Source: Eurosta solidaginis (lineage: Eukaryota > Arthropoda > Insecta > Diptera > Tephritidae). Taken from it: a DNA stretch of 64,000 nt. This document shows positions 45,546 through 55,950 of this stretch, in pieces. The notes beneath the pieces were generated by a model. The model made no database searches and was not told the origin of the DNA. It worked only from the letters and a program-made list of their open reading frames with translations. The DNA lies in NCBI RefSeq assembly GCF_040869045.1, contig NC_090320.1:243536978-243600977 (forward strand), given 5' to 3'. The translations under genes and the position numbers were made by a program. Within the stretch, counting starts at the first letter, position 1. Each line of letters opens with the position of its first letter.

Positions 45546-45569
45546 GTCGCCCCTTGCGGCTGACTCGAT

Positions 45570-46881
45570 TTAGTTTAACGATTGAGTGGTCTTGGAGATT
45601 TGCTCATCTAATTCTGCTCTGCGTTTACGACCACCCACATTGTTGGAACTGTTAGGGTTGGTGTTGCAATAACGCGCAATATGCCCTGGCTTTCCGCACT
45701 TAAAGCATTTGACTGCATCATTATTCTTCTGCTGCGTGCCCTTCAATGCTTCCAAAGTTGCGTCTACCCAGTCTGGCCTTTCCACTTCAACGCGATGAGC
45801 TTTGTACGCTGGCCTACTCAAAAGTGAGTATGTTTCCTGAGTCAGTGCATGCGATACCGTTTCAGCAAATGTTAGCTTTGGTTTCGCATATGTAGCCAGC
45901 TTCGTTTCCACATCTCGTATGCCGTTTATGAAGCTCGGGATTTTTACCCTTTCAGTGTATTCCACGGGTGCGTCCGCATTTGCAAGATGAACCAATATCA
46001 AATATCTCGCTTCCATAACGTCGTTCTACAGCAGCCATCAATGCTTCATAACTGTTCTATTCGTACTCTGGAATCGTCTTTAAGATTTCCGCTGCAGGCC
46101 CTTTCAATGCCACGAACAGTGCAGCAACTTTATCTTCCGCATTCCAGTTGTTCACTGCTGCGGTCTTCTCAAACTGTAGCTTGAAGACCTGGAAAGGAAC
46201 AGAACCGTCAAACGATGGTGTTTTTACCTTTGGATTACTCGTTGAAACTGCTGGGCGACTTAGTTGTAACTGCTCTATACGACCTTTGAAATCATCTACT
46301 TCTGCCTGAAATTGAGCCATTTTTTTATCCTGCGCTTCCAGTTTTGATAATACCTGCTTCAAAATTTCTGCCGACATTTCAGATATACGTGCCTCTTGCG
46401 CTTCTAATTGAGATACCATATATGTCGTTTGGTCTTCCAGTTGAGATGACACTTGCGACGTCATTTCTGACATACGTGCCTCCTGTGATTCCAGTTGGAA
46501 TGCTATATATGTCTTCTGTTCTTCCAGTTAAGTTTCCATCTTGGATGCCATATATGTCTTCTGTTCTTCCATCTTGGATGTTAAACGTGTCTCCTGCGAT
46601 TCCAGCTGAGATGCCACTGTCGATGTTTGAGCAGTTATTGCAGACAAAATCATGTTCAAGTCTGTGCTCGTAACTGTCTGCGTAACTGTCTCTTCCATTT
46701 TTGTTGTTTCCTCGCCATCAAGATGAAAGACGTACTCTTCCACGTCAATTCCTTCTAATTCCATTGCCTGGCGCAGTCGTTCCTGAAGTTCTAGTTTAAT
46801 GCCGGTTGTATTCAATCTACGGCTCTCCAACTCCTTCTTCAGTTGCTGGATCTTCAACTCACTTAACTTTGGCATGTACAC
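45570..46881 (-). pseudogene. Gypsy Gag with N-terminal SAP domain, coiled region, capsid and zinc knuckle
   Basis: Translation from 46881 on the minus strand gives LSELKIQQLKKELESRRLNT and then GIKLELQERLRQAM, a SAP motif (helix-turn-helix DNA-binding fold) at residues 5-40. A long Gln/Glu-rich coiled-coil stretch with recurring QLEAQEARIS-type units follows (46700-46300). The capsid-like FQVFKLQFEKTAAVNNW and GPAAEIL lie at about 46190-46090. A frameshift near 46030 leads to an intact CCHC knuckle CFKCGKPGHIARYC (about 45690). In-frame breaks occur near 46525 and 46475. The same architecture recurs at 60273-61310. Confidence 0.8.
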
Positions 46882-46917
46882 GTTGTTTTCGAAGCCTTCG
46901 GACTTTATTCAACAATT

Positions 46918-46932
46918 CCTCTTCTGACACCT
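46918..46932 (-). other. Primer-binding site, tRNA-Leu type
   Basis: Two bases inside the 5' LTR end, the minus strand reads AGGTGTCAGAAGAGG. GGTGTCAG is what complements the 3' end of an insect tRNA-Leu (CCA plus acceptor stem). The assignment rests on remembered tRNA-Leu acceptor sequence and on only about eight matching bases. Confidence 0.5.
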
Positions 46933-46934
46933 AT

Positions 46935-47474
46935 TGCAACGAATTTTGGGAAATTCCGCTTATTCCAAATCTTCTGCTAACGTTCGAATCACTAAACTGT
47001 TGAATGAATAACTCCAATATTGAATAAAGCAAAAATGTCCTTTATTAAAGTACGTCACAATAACACTTATACTTTGCAACTAGCTTGCTTAATAACCAAA
47101 CTGACTGATAGGTTAAATGAAACTGAATTCTCGTGCCTTTACTGTCGCGGCCTTTTATACTTTTTGATTTCTCGTTGCATACTTCTAGGCTTTTCCATTC
47201 CAGAACTTACTAGTTAGTTATCAGCTACAAAATCACCTGCCACAACTATGTTTATAGCTTCTCATATGCGCGCGGGTAATACTTGCACAAATTATTGCCC
47301 TCTCTTGTGAGCACCTTAGATAAGATATATGCATGTGTTTGTGCGTTGATTCTCCGCTGCTCTTATGGACATGTGTGTAGACATAATGATTGAATTATTG
47401 ATGTGCATACAAATCACTGTTTAGCATCGGAATAGAGATGGCAGTACCCCTTAGTGTTGCTAACATTCGTAACA
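46935..47474 (-). mobile_element. 5' LTR of the SAP-Gag gypsy element, subfamily A
   Basis: The plus strand runs TGCAACGAATTTTGGG to CATTCGTAACA, 540 bp. On the minus strand this gives TGTTACGAATG..ATTCGTTGCA, with the final C of the usual TTACA changed. It lies directly upstream (in element sense) of the primer-binding site and Gag. It matches the LTRs at 59704-60239 and 62345-63199. No matching 3' LTR survives next to the chimeric pol. Confidence 0.85.
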
Positions 47475-47770
47475 ATAGTATTAAATTGATCTCGAAAGGA
47501 ATGCCGAAATGTTACTGACGCTAATCACGAATTGATCACGAAACGATCAGGAAGTATCTCTTAGTCGATCCCGAAATGGATCCCGAAATAGTCGCGAAAT
47601 GATTCTGAAAAGTTTCAAAATGATCCCAAAATAGTACTGAACGGATCGAAGTTAATCGTAAAATAGTCCCGAAAACTTCCTGATATAATCCCAAAAAAAT
47701 ATTCCTGAAGTTATCCCGAAGTACCTCGTTAATTAGTCTGTAATAGTTCCGAAAGGACCCGAAGTGTGTT
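47475..47770 (-). repeat. Degenerate short-unit minisatellite, opposite orientation to 39420-39830
   Basis: Units vary around GATCCCGAAATAGT (for example CGATCCCGAAATG, GATCCCGAAATAG and TAGTCCCGAAAAC). The reverse complement resembles 39420-39830. It directly abuts the 5' LTR. Confidence 0.6.
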
Positions 47771-48705
47771 ATAGCCGTGCACACAACGACTCTGATCTCC
47801 ACGAGCACTTCGTACCGCCATCGGAGAGAAAGCTGGATACCCCTTATAATAAAATCCCATGGTGCAATGTAGCTGCGTTGCGTGAGTTGGAATGGGAATA
47901 AGGTCGGACGAGTGTAGCCTGCGTTAGGAACTGAACCCAATGATTGGACTCCATGCTGGCACTAATTGTTGACCGGCCTGGAAAATCCATCACTCTGTAA
48001 GTTTCAAAGTTCAAACCTTGTGGGTGACTCAAATTTGAATGCATCCCGTCTAGCTAATGGCGATTTTTGTTTCAGAAGCACATCCAAATTTCATCTTTGA
48101 ATAACTCATTTGAAATCATTATCATTTTGATTTCATAACCATTCGCTTGTCCCTCGATAATACTCGGTTTATTATTGGAGTCTATGAAATTGGCTATTGC
48201 ATGATGTGCATTTATGGTTGTGTAACTGGGTACAGATCACTTCTTTTCGCTCCGTTTGGTAGTATGGTCGTCCACTAGTCACCCGCATTTTCAAGTTGAG
48301 TAAAGGAATTCACGATACACTTATCACTGCTTCGCTTCTGAGTCCCATCCTCCTTTGCTCCCGCAATCGAAATCAGTTATACTCACCCCGCACACCTTTA
48401 TCACCTTCAATTCCAGTAGTGGTAAAACAAATGTCTTTTGTAAATATGGCACACAATACGAAGTAAAGCAAGTATATATTTTGTTGTTCTTACCATGATA
48501 CAAAAAAGAAGCTGGTTCCACTCTAAAATTTTTGACGTATTTGGGGACTTTTGAAGCTTCAAATTGTTTGTTGTTTTGCTAGAAGCGTTGCCATACCGTT
48601 TCTATTTAAGGCGAAATTGTGGATTTTTGGGATGGAAATTTCCTTCAGTATGAAAACGCAATGGTCATCTGACACAAAAATAATATGCTTTAGCACGATT
48701 TATCT

Positions 48706-48755
<50 letters not shown>

Positions 48756-48989
48756 AATGCTGGGAAACATGTAATTTTACTAAGAAAAAAATGGATAATG
48801 ACTCATAAATATGTTTTGTATACTTACTTTCATGGCAGCCTGACCCTAAATTTGAAAAAAAAAAAAAAATGTATGTACTCGTATGTGCGTTTTTATGACC
48901 TTTTTATTCAATAAATTAAATACTTGACAAAGATACCATCAAGTTGTGATTTTTCTCGTTTTGTTATTTCCATAATAAATTTTAGTTTC
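47771..48989. other. No gene recognised
   Basis: A mixed-composition spacer without protein motifs. It includes the TA microsatellite listed separately and a run of 15 A near 48860. Frames at 47844-48044 and 48324-48521 (minus) have no recognisable motif. Confidence 0.35.
48708..48752. repeat. (TA)n microsatellite, 45 bp
   Basis: An uninterrupted AT alternation of about 22 dinucleotides, followed by GAAAATGC. Confidence 0.95.
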
Positions 48990-50840
48990 TTTTAGATGTA
49001 AATTTAAATGGCGAAGACGAAAAAAGGTTCTCCCTAAAAAAAAAACGTTAACAATTACGTGTAGCTCATGTATAATTAGATTAAGAGTACTTACTGCTAT
49101 GTTCATATCAAAATTATAAAATACAGCTGCTTCCAATTTCCACGTAAAGACCGCACCATAGCGACCTGAACCTTTCGCGATGGGGGCAAAATTACGTAAT
49201 TTTTTCGATCAAAAGCCCATTCTTCCCGAACTTTCATCTCGTCAAATGAGAAAACACACAGCTTTTCTTCGGATGGTATATCATAGATGGTAAGGGAAGA
49301 GTTTCTTTCTTTCTTAAAAGTCGATAACAGCTAGGACCTGCAGAATACATGCATATTGCTGATGAGATCTGCTCCAAGTTGTAGCGCAGACATTTTGAAT
49401 TGTTTTCAAGACTTTTCTCTACATTCATAGTGGACTTGCATTTACTGCGGAGCTCGCTATAAATAAGTATATATATACATTTCATATTTTTAGAGGCAAG
49501 TTCATATATGAGCCGTTTATTTTGAAAGTAGTATAAATCATCTCCAACTCATGGTCTTAAATGCATTGTTATTTCTGAAAGAACGCATATCAGGGATGCA
49601 CCTTAACGTTAAGCTAATCGTTTATCAAAAAATTTCCACCGTTTCCGTTGAAACACTTCGAAATATTATCGATAAAGAAATTATCAAGATAAATTGTATC
49701 TCGTTTTTAACCGAAACGAAAAGCTTTCGTTAACGTTAAAAACGTTAACGAAAACGTGATACTTTATGTTTGAATTATGCTGGCAATGCTATAGCCATGG
49801 TGAAGCCGTAAGGTGGCAACAACGAGCGCATATACACACACAAACTCTATGTAATTTGTTTGTGTAATTCGTTGGTGGTAATGTCAAAAATACTCTGAGA
49901 AATGTTCGTACTGTCAAAATTCATGAGAAAAGTTGCAATCAGCTTGGATAATGCTTTCACCTTTAATGACTCCGCCATCAATCAGCTTTGCCAGCATAGT
50001 CTGAAATTAATAATCAACATAAACGATTTGATTTCGTTTTGATATGGCAGAAAACGAAACGAAATCATTTCGTTAATTTGACGATCTTAACGTTAATAAA
50101 CGAAACGAAATGACTTCGTTTCGTTTATTAACGTTGATTATCGTAACGAAATGATATCGTTTCGTTGGTTAAGCATGCCTGACGCATATATAGATCGTTC
50201 TACTATTATAAACTAATAATAAGAATTGCATCTTTTGGCTATTGGACTCTAACAAACAGGAAGCGAGCAGAGATACAATCAATTACCCCTGAACTTAAAC
50301 GAAATGAAATGAATTATGCCACTTTCAAAATAAGCGGCTCGTATGACTGTGACATCATATCTAGGGTCAAAATAATACGAGATTTCTAAAAAACGGACAA
50401 AGCAATGCACTCGTAGTATATAAAAATGTTATCATACCCTGTTTGTGTGCTGATAGAGGTATTATATTTCCGTTTAACCTTCCATGAGATCCGATTTGTT
50501 GCATCGCATGTTGTTGTATATAATTGAAACTGATCAAAGACTTACCCTTCCATAAATTTAATATACTCATCTAAATATTCTTCCTGTTCGAAAACTTCGC
50601 CACAGTCTTGACTGGAAAAGAATGTACACATTATTTAGTACTTAACATTTCAAACCATAAAGGAATGTTTTCCTTACCGTTCATTTCGCGGTACTGCACT
50701 TTTTAAAAGAACAAATTTATTCCCACTATTACTTATGTCCGTTGGAGCAAACGTAAGGACATTTGGGAAGGGTTTCTTCTCTTACTTCGCATGCTTCGAG
50801 CCATTGTTGTTTTATAAACGGAATTTTTGGTAACTTGAAA
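48990..50840 (-). pseudogene. P-element-type transposase relic with THAP domain, interrupted by a MITE
   Basis: On the minus strand, 50835-50680 encodes a THAP-like zinc domain: DILFFKLPKIPFIKQQWLEA, CPYVCSN and, after a frameshift, NSGNKFVLLKSAVPR. From 49485 come CSTMNVEKSLENNSKCLRYN, ICMYSAGPSCYRLLRKKETL and PLPS. A shifted frame gives SFDEMKVREEWAFDRKN and VAMVRSLRGNWKQ, then FYNFDMNIA and IIHELHVI (to about 49040). These are successive parts of P/THAP9 transposases, including the first acidic catalytic region. The MITE 49591-50181 lies between them, and frameshifts are numerous. The C-terminal half is absent. Confidence 0.62.
49591..50181. mobile_element. hAT-type MITE, longer relative of 23759-23978
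   Basis: It begins CAGGGATGCACCTTAACG and ends GGTTAAGCATGCCTG. It is flanked by the exact 8-bp repeat ACGCATAT at 49583-49590 and 50182-50189. The right 140 bases match the palindromic element at 23759 (AACGAAACGAAATGACTTCG and on). The interior has about 350 bases not present there. Its terminal and duplication pattern fit hAT. Non-coding. Confidence 0.82.
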
Positions 50841-51228
50841 AACAAAATATCTTTTTTTTTTTGCATTGGTATTTTGTATTTGCGCATTTCCAATGCGCAC
50901 AGCTCATTTTTCGCGTTTATTTAAAAAAAACAAAAAAACAATTAAAATATTTGACTAGTATATGTAGATTTCAAATCCATCAAAATCACAAAAAATTATA
51001 ACATTTTTCAATCTGGTAACTAGACTTTTATGAAATTGTCACGGTCCCCGCAAAAGTCAAGTGACTAATGTCACACGAAATGGAACTACCTCCATTTTTT
51101 GTATCATGGTTCTTAATATAACTTGTAGAGTAATCTAAAAATAAAGCATTTAAATGTTGGTAGCCATGAGTGAATGAATCCTTTGTATACTACACTAAAT
51201 CTGTACAAACAATATGTATGTATATACA
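50841..51228. other. AT-rich spacer
   Basis: It starts just upstream (in minus sense) of the THAP relic. There are poly-A/T runs and no recognisable motif. Confidence 0.4.
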
Positions 51229-51603
51229 TTAGGGTGGGGATGATAGGATTTGGGCTCAGAAAAAAAGTTTCACTACGCATAGCCAGGAAAATAATTTTCG
51301 AGCCTGCGAAATTTAATTTTTTTTACTTTTTTTCGACTTTGATTTTTAAGGTTTTTTTCATGACCTACTAAAAAAATTTTCATATGTAATAAATAAATAT
51401 TTTTTTTTTTTTCAAAAGACTGTTATCTACAAAGTTTTTAGCGGACATTTTTGGGTCGGACAGGGTATACATGAAAATTTTACAATCCAATGAAAATTTT
51501 TTTAGTAGGTCATGAAAAAAACCTTAAAAATCAAAGTAGAAAAAAGTAAAAAAAAAAAATTTAATTTCGCAGGCTCCAAAATTATTTTTTTGGCCCAGTC
51601 TAA
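51229..51603. mobile_element. Palindromic element (TTAGGGTGGG ends), second copy
   Basis: It begins TTAGGGTGGGGATG and ends GGCCCAGTCTAA, flanked by TATACA at 51223-51228 and 51604-51609. The interior matches 38150-38420 and 39120-39250: GATTTGGGCTCAG, CACTACGCATAGCC, and TTTTTGGGTCGGACAGGGTA. It is mostly an inverted repeat around a T-rich centre. Non-coding. Confidence 0.8.
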
Positions 51604-51609
51604 TATACA

Positions 51610-52062
51610 TACATGTTTAAACACATAAGTGCCGACAGGTGTACTACCGACTTAACCGCATCCATCTGAACATTACAAACCAAGTCGCTTTAACAAATGG
51701 AAGAATGACATTATAAGGTACAGAATACTTAAAAATACTGCAAAGCATAAATACATGGTGGTTCAAAATTAACCGTCCAGTTTTTTAAGTACTTTTCTAA
51801 AAAAAAAACACGTTATTTTATTAAAAACGAACCAATTACACAAAAAACATAGTTGGTGTAAAAGAGTTACATACATACAAACACATAAGTGAAGGTAATA
51901 AAAGCCTGTTGAAAAAATGATTTTGAGCCTAGCGAGTTGAAAAATCTTTCTCAGCATTGGATGCATATTGTTCAAATGCCTTATTTTATTTATTTACTAG
52001 GTATCACCAGCTACTTTTTATGAATGGAATTTTTGAAATAAATAATTTTGTGATGGCTTTCG
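51610..52062. other. Unassigned spacer
   Basis: No recognisable gene. AATAAAAGCCTGTTGAAAA near 51898 resembles the TAATAAAAGCGTGTTA motif found at foldback junctions. A minus-strand frame 51769-51975 has no known motif. Confidence 0.35.
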
Positions 52063-52075
52063 AGTATTCGACCTT

Positions 52076-52488
52076 TTCCCCAGTAGGTTGGGGGGTTAGA
52101 ATATACTCGTGGTAGCTATGGCTGTTGTAAGAGTCGAGTAAAATACCAAATGGATTCAAGGGGTTGTGTAGCGCAACCCTTTCAGGTTGCCAGCACAATA
52201 TATATGTGGCTTCTCCAAATCCAATTGTCAACCCCACCTATCCGTGGCGAATCCTATTCATTTCATTAACAGCCGAGGCTCTAGCGACCCCGAACTCTCC
52301 ATGGATTTAGGGGTGGAAGAGTGGTATGGTCTAGAAAGTCGCATGTAGTCATAACAAATCGTTCCCGAAATGGCCGGGCTTAGTACCGGAACGTACCGGA
52401 TCTGCATCCGGCGAAGGATCATCAACATCGATAACACTCCCCAAGGCCTTCGGGGAGTGTACTTATCGATACAACAACAACAACAACA
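52076..52488 (+). mobile_element. SINE-like retroposon with (CAA)n tail, second copy
   Basis: It starts about TTCCCCAGTAGGTTGGG, follows the element at 28682 (GTGTAGCGCAACCCTTTCAG, CTTCGGGGAGTGT) and ends CAACAACAACAACAAC. It is flanked by AGTATTCGACCTT (52063-52075) and AGTATTCAACCTT (52489-52501), a 13-bp duplication with one change, as expected for target-primed insertion. No coding capacity. Confidence 0.8.
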
Positions 52489-52501
52489 AGTATTCAACCT
52501 T

Positions 52502-52950
52502 CTTTACTATCGCAGTATCTAAGAGTTGTGGTTATAGGTTTGTTTCAGGATATGATCATACTCATATATCATCAATCAAAAATGATATACGTAATAAGGT
52601 ATTAAACTCATCCACTAAATTTTTCATATACATTTTCTTTCGTTACCCAATACTGGCAACTGCCTGTCAGAACAACAGAGAAAAGAGAAAAATGTAGGTG
52701 TGACGCTCAGAAAAGTGCATTTCCTCTGCCATTTCATCAGCGGATCTACAGCTATATACATCTATCAAGATAATATACATAATTTTCTAAACAATATAGT
52801 TTAATTTAATCTGTTTTTTTTATTTAGTCAATTTAAATTGTGGCAAAAGTCTATCACGAGTGAACTGCTAAAAGCCACATCAGCTTGGCATTGTTAAAAG
52901 TTTGACAAAGTTCCATTCATTTATATAAATAAATAGATTATATACATATA
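52502..52950. other. Unassigned spacer
   Basis: AT-rich, no motif found. Confidence 0.4.
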
Positions 52951-53937
52951 CAGTGTTGCCAGGTGATGAAAAAAAAGAAGCTAGATTGGCAAAAAAAAAA
53001 GGTTAGAAAAAGCTAAATTTAGAAAAAAAAAGCAGCTAAAAAAAGCCAGAAATTTTTTTGGTTAATTCATTACATTTTTTTTTTATATTTTAGTTTAGAC
53101 ATTTGAAAATAAAAACTTATAAACATAACTTCTTGTTTCAAAACATATCAGGCACATTTTCCTTGACTAGCACATGGAATTACTTTAAATGATTGCATAT
53201 GTGTATATACAAAAAAAAAAATATTACAAACTAATTATTTATATAAAATATTCCCCGTCTGAAGAATCAGAAGAGCTTAGGTCTGCGTATAAAGTTTGGC
53301 TATTTACCATAGATATGAGATCATCGGTAATTTCAAAATCATTACAACATTTAGATAATCGTTTTAACGAGCATCTAATATTAAGCAGCGCATTAAACAT
53401 TTTAATTTTTAGTTTGTTCCTTAATTTAGTTTTCAGAATTTTCATGCCACTAAAAATTCTTTCAACCTCCGCGTTACTGAGTGGTAATACTAAAAAACTA
53501 AATATGAATTCGACAAGTTCTAAAAAAGGAGGTTCGTTTAATGCATTTTTATGTTCTCGGACTTCCGACTAAAATTCCATGGTGGAGTGTACATTTTTCC
53601 ATTGTATAGTTATAAGTTTTCGCCACTGCAGCTCTATTAATGCTATTTGACTTGAAGAATAACTACACTTCTCTTTTTCAAAGTAAGAAAATACATCTGG
53701 CTTTGAAACTTTCAACGAATTTTCAGCAAAAAAAAAATTAATCTTTTGTAGAGAACTCATATTATTAGGTATTAGGTGTTCACGGGAACTATTGAAATTA
53801 TTTTATTTTAGAAATTATTAAAATTACATTCGGAGCAAAAAGGCTAGAAAAAAGTCACGAAGCTAAACCCAAAATTTTGAGGCTAAAGGCAAACACAAAA
53901 GGCTAAATCTAGCCTCGAAAAGGCTAACTTGGCAAGA
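52951..53937 (-). mobile_element. hAT-type element with transposase C-terminal fragment
   Basis: The left end CAGTGTTGCCAGGTGATG is a typical hAT terminus, and the right end near AAGGCTAACTTGGCAAG partly complements it. Subterminal regions on both sides carry repeats of AAAAGGCTA/AAGCTA, the kind of array hAT transposases bind. Between them, minus strand 53760-53239 encodes a transposase remnant. The right terminus is eroded and no target duplication was confirmed. Confidence 0.55.
53239..53760 (-). pseudogene. hAT transposase C-terminal dimerisation region
   Basis: The minus strand near 53510-53440 reads FSFLVLPLSNAEVERIFSGM and continues KILKTKLRNKLKIKMFNALL. The SNAEVERIFS block is the hallmark of the hAT C-terminal dimerisation domain in ZNF862-type transposases. 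It then runs through SLKRLSKCCNDFEI to an acidic end (SSSDSSDGEYFI). An upstream frame to 53760 has no clear motif. The catalytic core is missing. Confidence 0.72.
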
Positions 53938-54803
53938 AAGTCCCTAAAATCTGTGGCTGAATTATTCCCTGTGAACTCCTCAAGATGGCAGAACTCGAAA
54001 TTCGAACCAAAGATATCAACTTTCTTTGAACGCGGCCATGCTATCAAAAAGAGTGATGCTCGCTAATCTGGCATTCCTTGGCAATAAAAACGGTAGAAAG
54101 CTCAAGCTATCAAGAACCGTATTACGAGGAAAACTGTTTTTGATTTTCCAGATTTGTTAAGTGAAGACAAATTTCGATCAAATTTCACGAAGAAATATTT
54201 GCTTCGGAAAAGCAGCATGCATCCATTGATTTAGATAGAACAGAAGATCCCAACACTGTAACCATGTGAAAGAATGTACATATTCATATTTCTTTATAAA
54301 TTCATTTAACCTTCAAAAATTCAACTTTTAGTTGCGGCAAACAACTAAATAAGTAAAGTCGAAGCAAAAAATAAAAAACATTAATATTTAAAAGAGAGAA
54401 ATATACGTATATATATAAGTACAATTTAAAACCAATTACACAGCGCAACAACAATGCATTATTAATGGAATTAACTATAACTTGAATTATTATCTAAAAT
54501 GGAACACTACAACCTCTTTGCACAAACAACGTTGGAGCACCCTTTAAAATGTAAATCCAAACCAAATTTATATTTACCTATATATACGTACTTAAAAATG
54601 CATATTTCTCATAAGTGAAATGAATGAGTGAGTTGTACTCTAATTACTGTTTTTTTTAAATCATTCAAAGTTTGAATAAACATGATTTTCGTATTAGCAT
54701 AATTGCGTTTCCACACATCACTTGGTTATTATGTAGTTTATTTATTTTTTTATTTAACTGTAAACAAACATATGTACATAAATATATACAACGCGAATAA
54801 TAT
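53938..54803. other. Mostly unassigned
   Basis: 54080-54230 has a plus-strand reading with KTVFDFPDLLSEDKFRSNF that looks peptide-like but belongs to no family I recognise. The rest is AT-rich spacer. Confidence 0.3.
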
Positions 54804-55326
54804 TGTGGCGAATGTTGACATCACTAGGCTGTTAGTAAATAATCACGCAACAACAGAAAACATGAAACAGCCACTTTTGTATACATGTCCACGTTAAAGC
54901 GAACCAAACTGGTGTACATGAACACATAAATCAACATTTATACACATACATAGAAGGCAACGAAGAGATACTCACAAACACATGCAATCATCAGCCAAAG
55001 TTCTTTCTCACGCAGACACAAGCATATAACAAATTACCAAGCAGGAGATCAAAGAGCTCTAGGTGGTGAAACGGTTAGACCTTTGGAGAAATATGCGAGA
55101 GAGGCAACAGAGAGCATAAAAGCAGCGCAAGCTGAGTAATAATCATTCAGTTTTGAATTAAACACGCTATTGGTGGTGAAGTATAATTGTGAAGTACTAC
55201 TCCCAAAGTAATTTAAATAAAGATCAGTTTGCAATACTGAATATTGGAGTGATTTATTCAACAGTTTAGCGATTCGAACGTTAGCAGAAGGTTTCAAATG
55301 AGCGGAATCTCCTGAAATTCGTTACA
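54804..55326 (+). mobile_element. Solo LTR, Ty3/gypsy subfamily B, with ATAT duplication
   Basis: It starts TGTGGCGAATGTTGACATC and ends TGAAATTCGTTACA, 523 bp. ATAT is found at 54800-54803 and 55327-55330. AATAAAGATCAGTTTGC near 55212 may hold the polyadenylation signal, and GCATAAAAGCAGCGC near 55118 a TATA-like element. It is the cleanest of the three subfamily B copies. Confidence 0.85.
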
Positions 55327-55518
55327 ATATGAATGAATTCTTTAATAAATAAAGATGTTATTCACAAATCGTTACATGTGTGCAAATGTTTGTCTTATTT
55401 ATTTTCCTATTAATGAGAACAGGGTTACTAATATTGTAACTAAGAGAGTTTTGCCTAATTTTGCGGGCATAGATACCACATTAGTTTACATACATAAATT
55501 ATTGGATCAGAATTTACA

Positions 55519-55860
55519 GGCGGCCACCGTGGTGTGATGGTAGCGCGCTCCGCCAACCTCACCGAATGCCATGGGTTCACACCCCGGGCAAAGCAATATC
55601 AAAATTTAAAAAATAAGGTTTTTCAATTTTAAGAAAATTTTTCTAAGCGGGGTCGCCCCTCTGCAGTGTTTGACAAGCGCTCCGGGTACATTTCTGCCAT
55701 GAAAAGCTCTCAGTGAAAACTCAAAACTCATCTGCCTTGCAGATGCCGTTCGGAGTCGGCATAAAACATGTGGGTCCCGTCCGGCCAATTTGTAGGGAAA
55801 ATCAAAAGGAGCACGACGCAAATTGGAAGAGAAGTTCGGCCTTAGAACTCTTCGACTCTT
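55519..55860 (+). mobile_element. tRNA-derived SINE, near full-length copy
   Basis: The A-box region GTGGTGTGATGGTAGCG lies near 55530 and the B box GGTTCACACC at 55574-55583. The body runs GGCAAAGCAATATCAAAA, CCCCTCTGCAGTGTTTG, TCAGTGAAAACTC and CGTCCGGCCAATTTG, ending AAAAGGAGCACGACG..AGAAGTTCGGCC. The copy at 9896 shares the head and tail. The tRNA of origin is not determined. Downstream 55863-55950 repeats the flank at 8226. Confidence 0.75.
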
Positions 55861-55950
55861 CGATTACTGTTTTGGTCTTGTAATCTGTGCAGTCGTGAGT
55901 TTATTTTGGTTGGGTGTGAGAGAGTTGCCAGTAACTCTCAATACAATGGA

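Noticed and set aside
42502..46881. Intact autonomous gypsy element or errantivirus with env
   Set aside because: Multiple frameshifts, a lost RT segment, a changed protease site, and no envelope frame downstream; BEL sequence follows instead.
55530..55600. Functional tRNA gene
   Set aside because: The A/B-like boxes belong to a repeated SINE with a second diverged copy at 9896.
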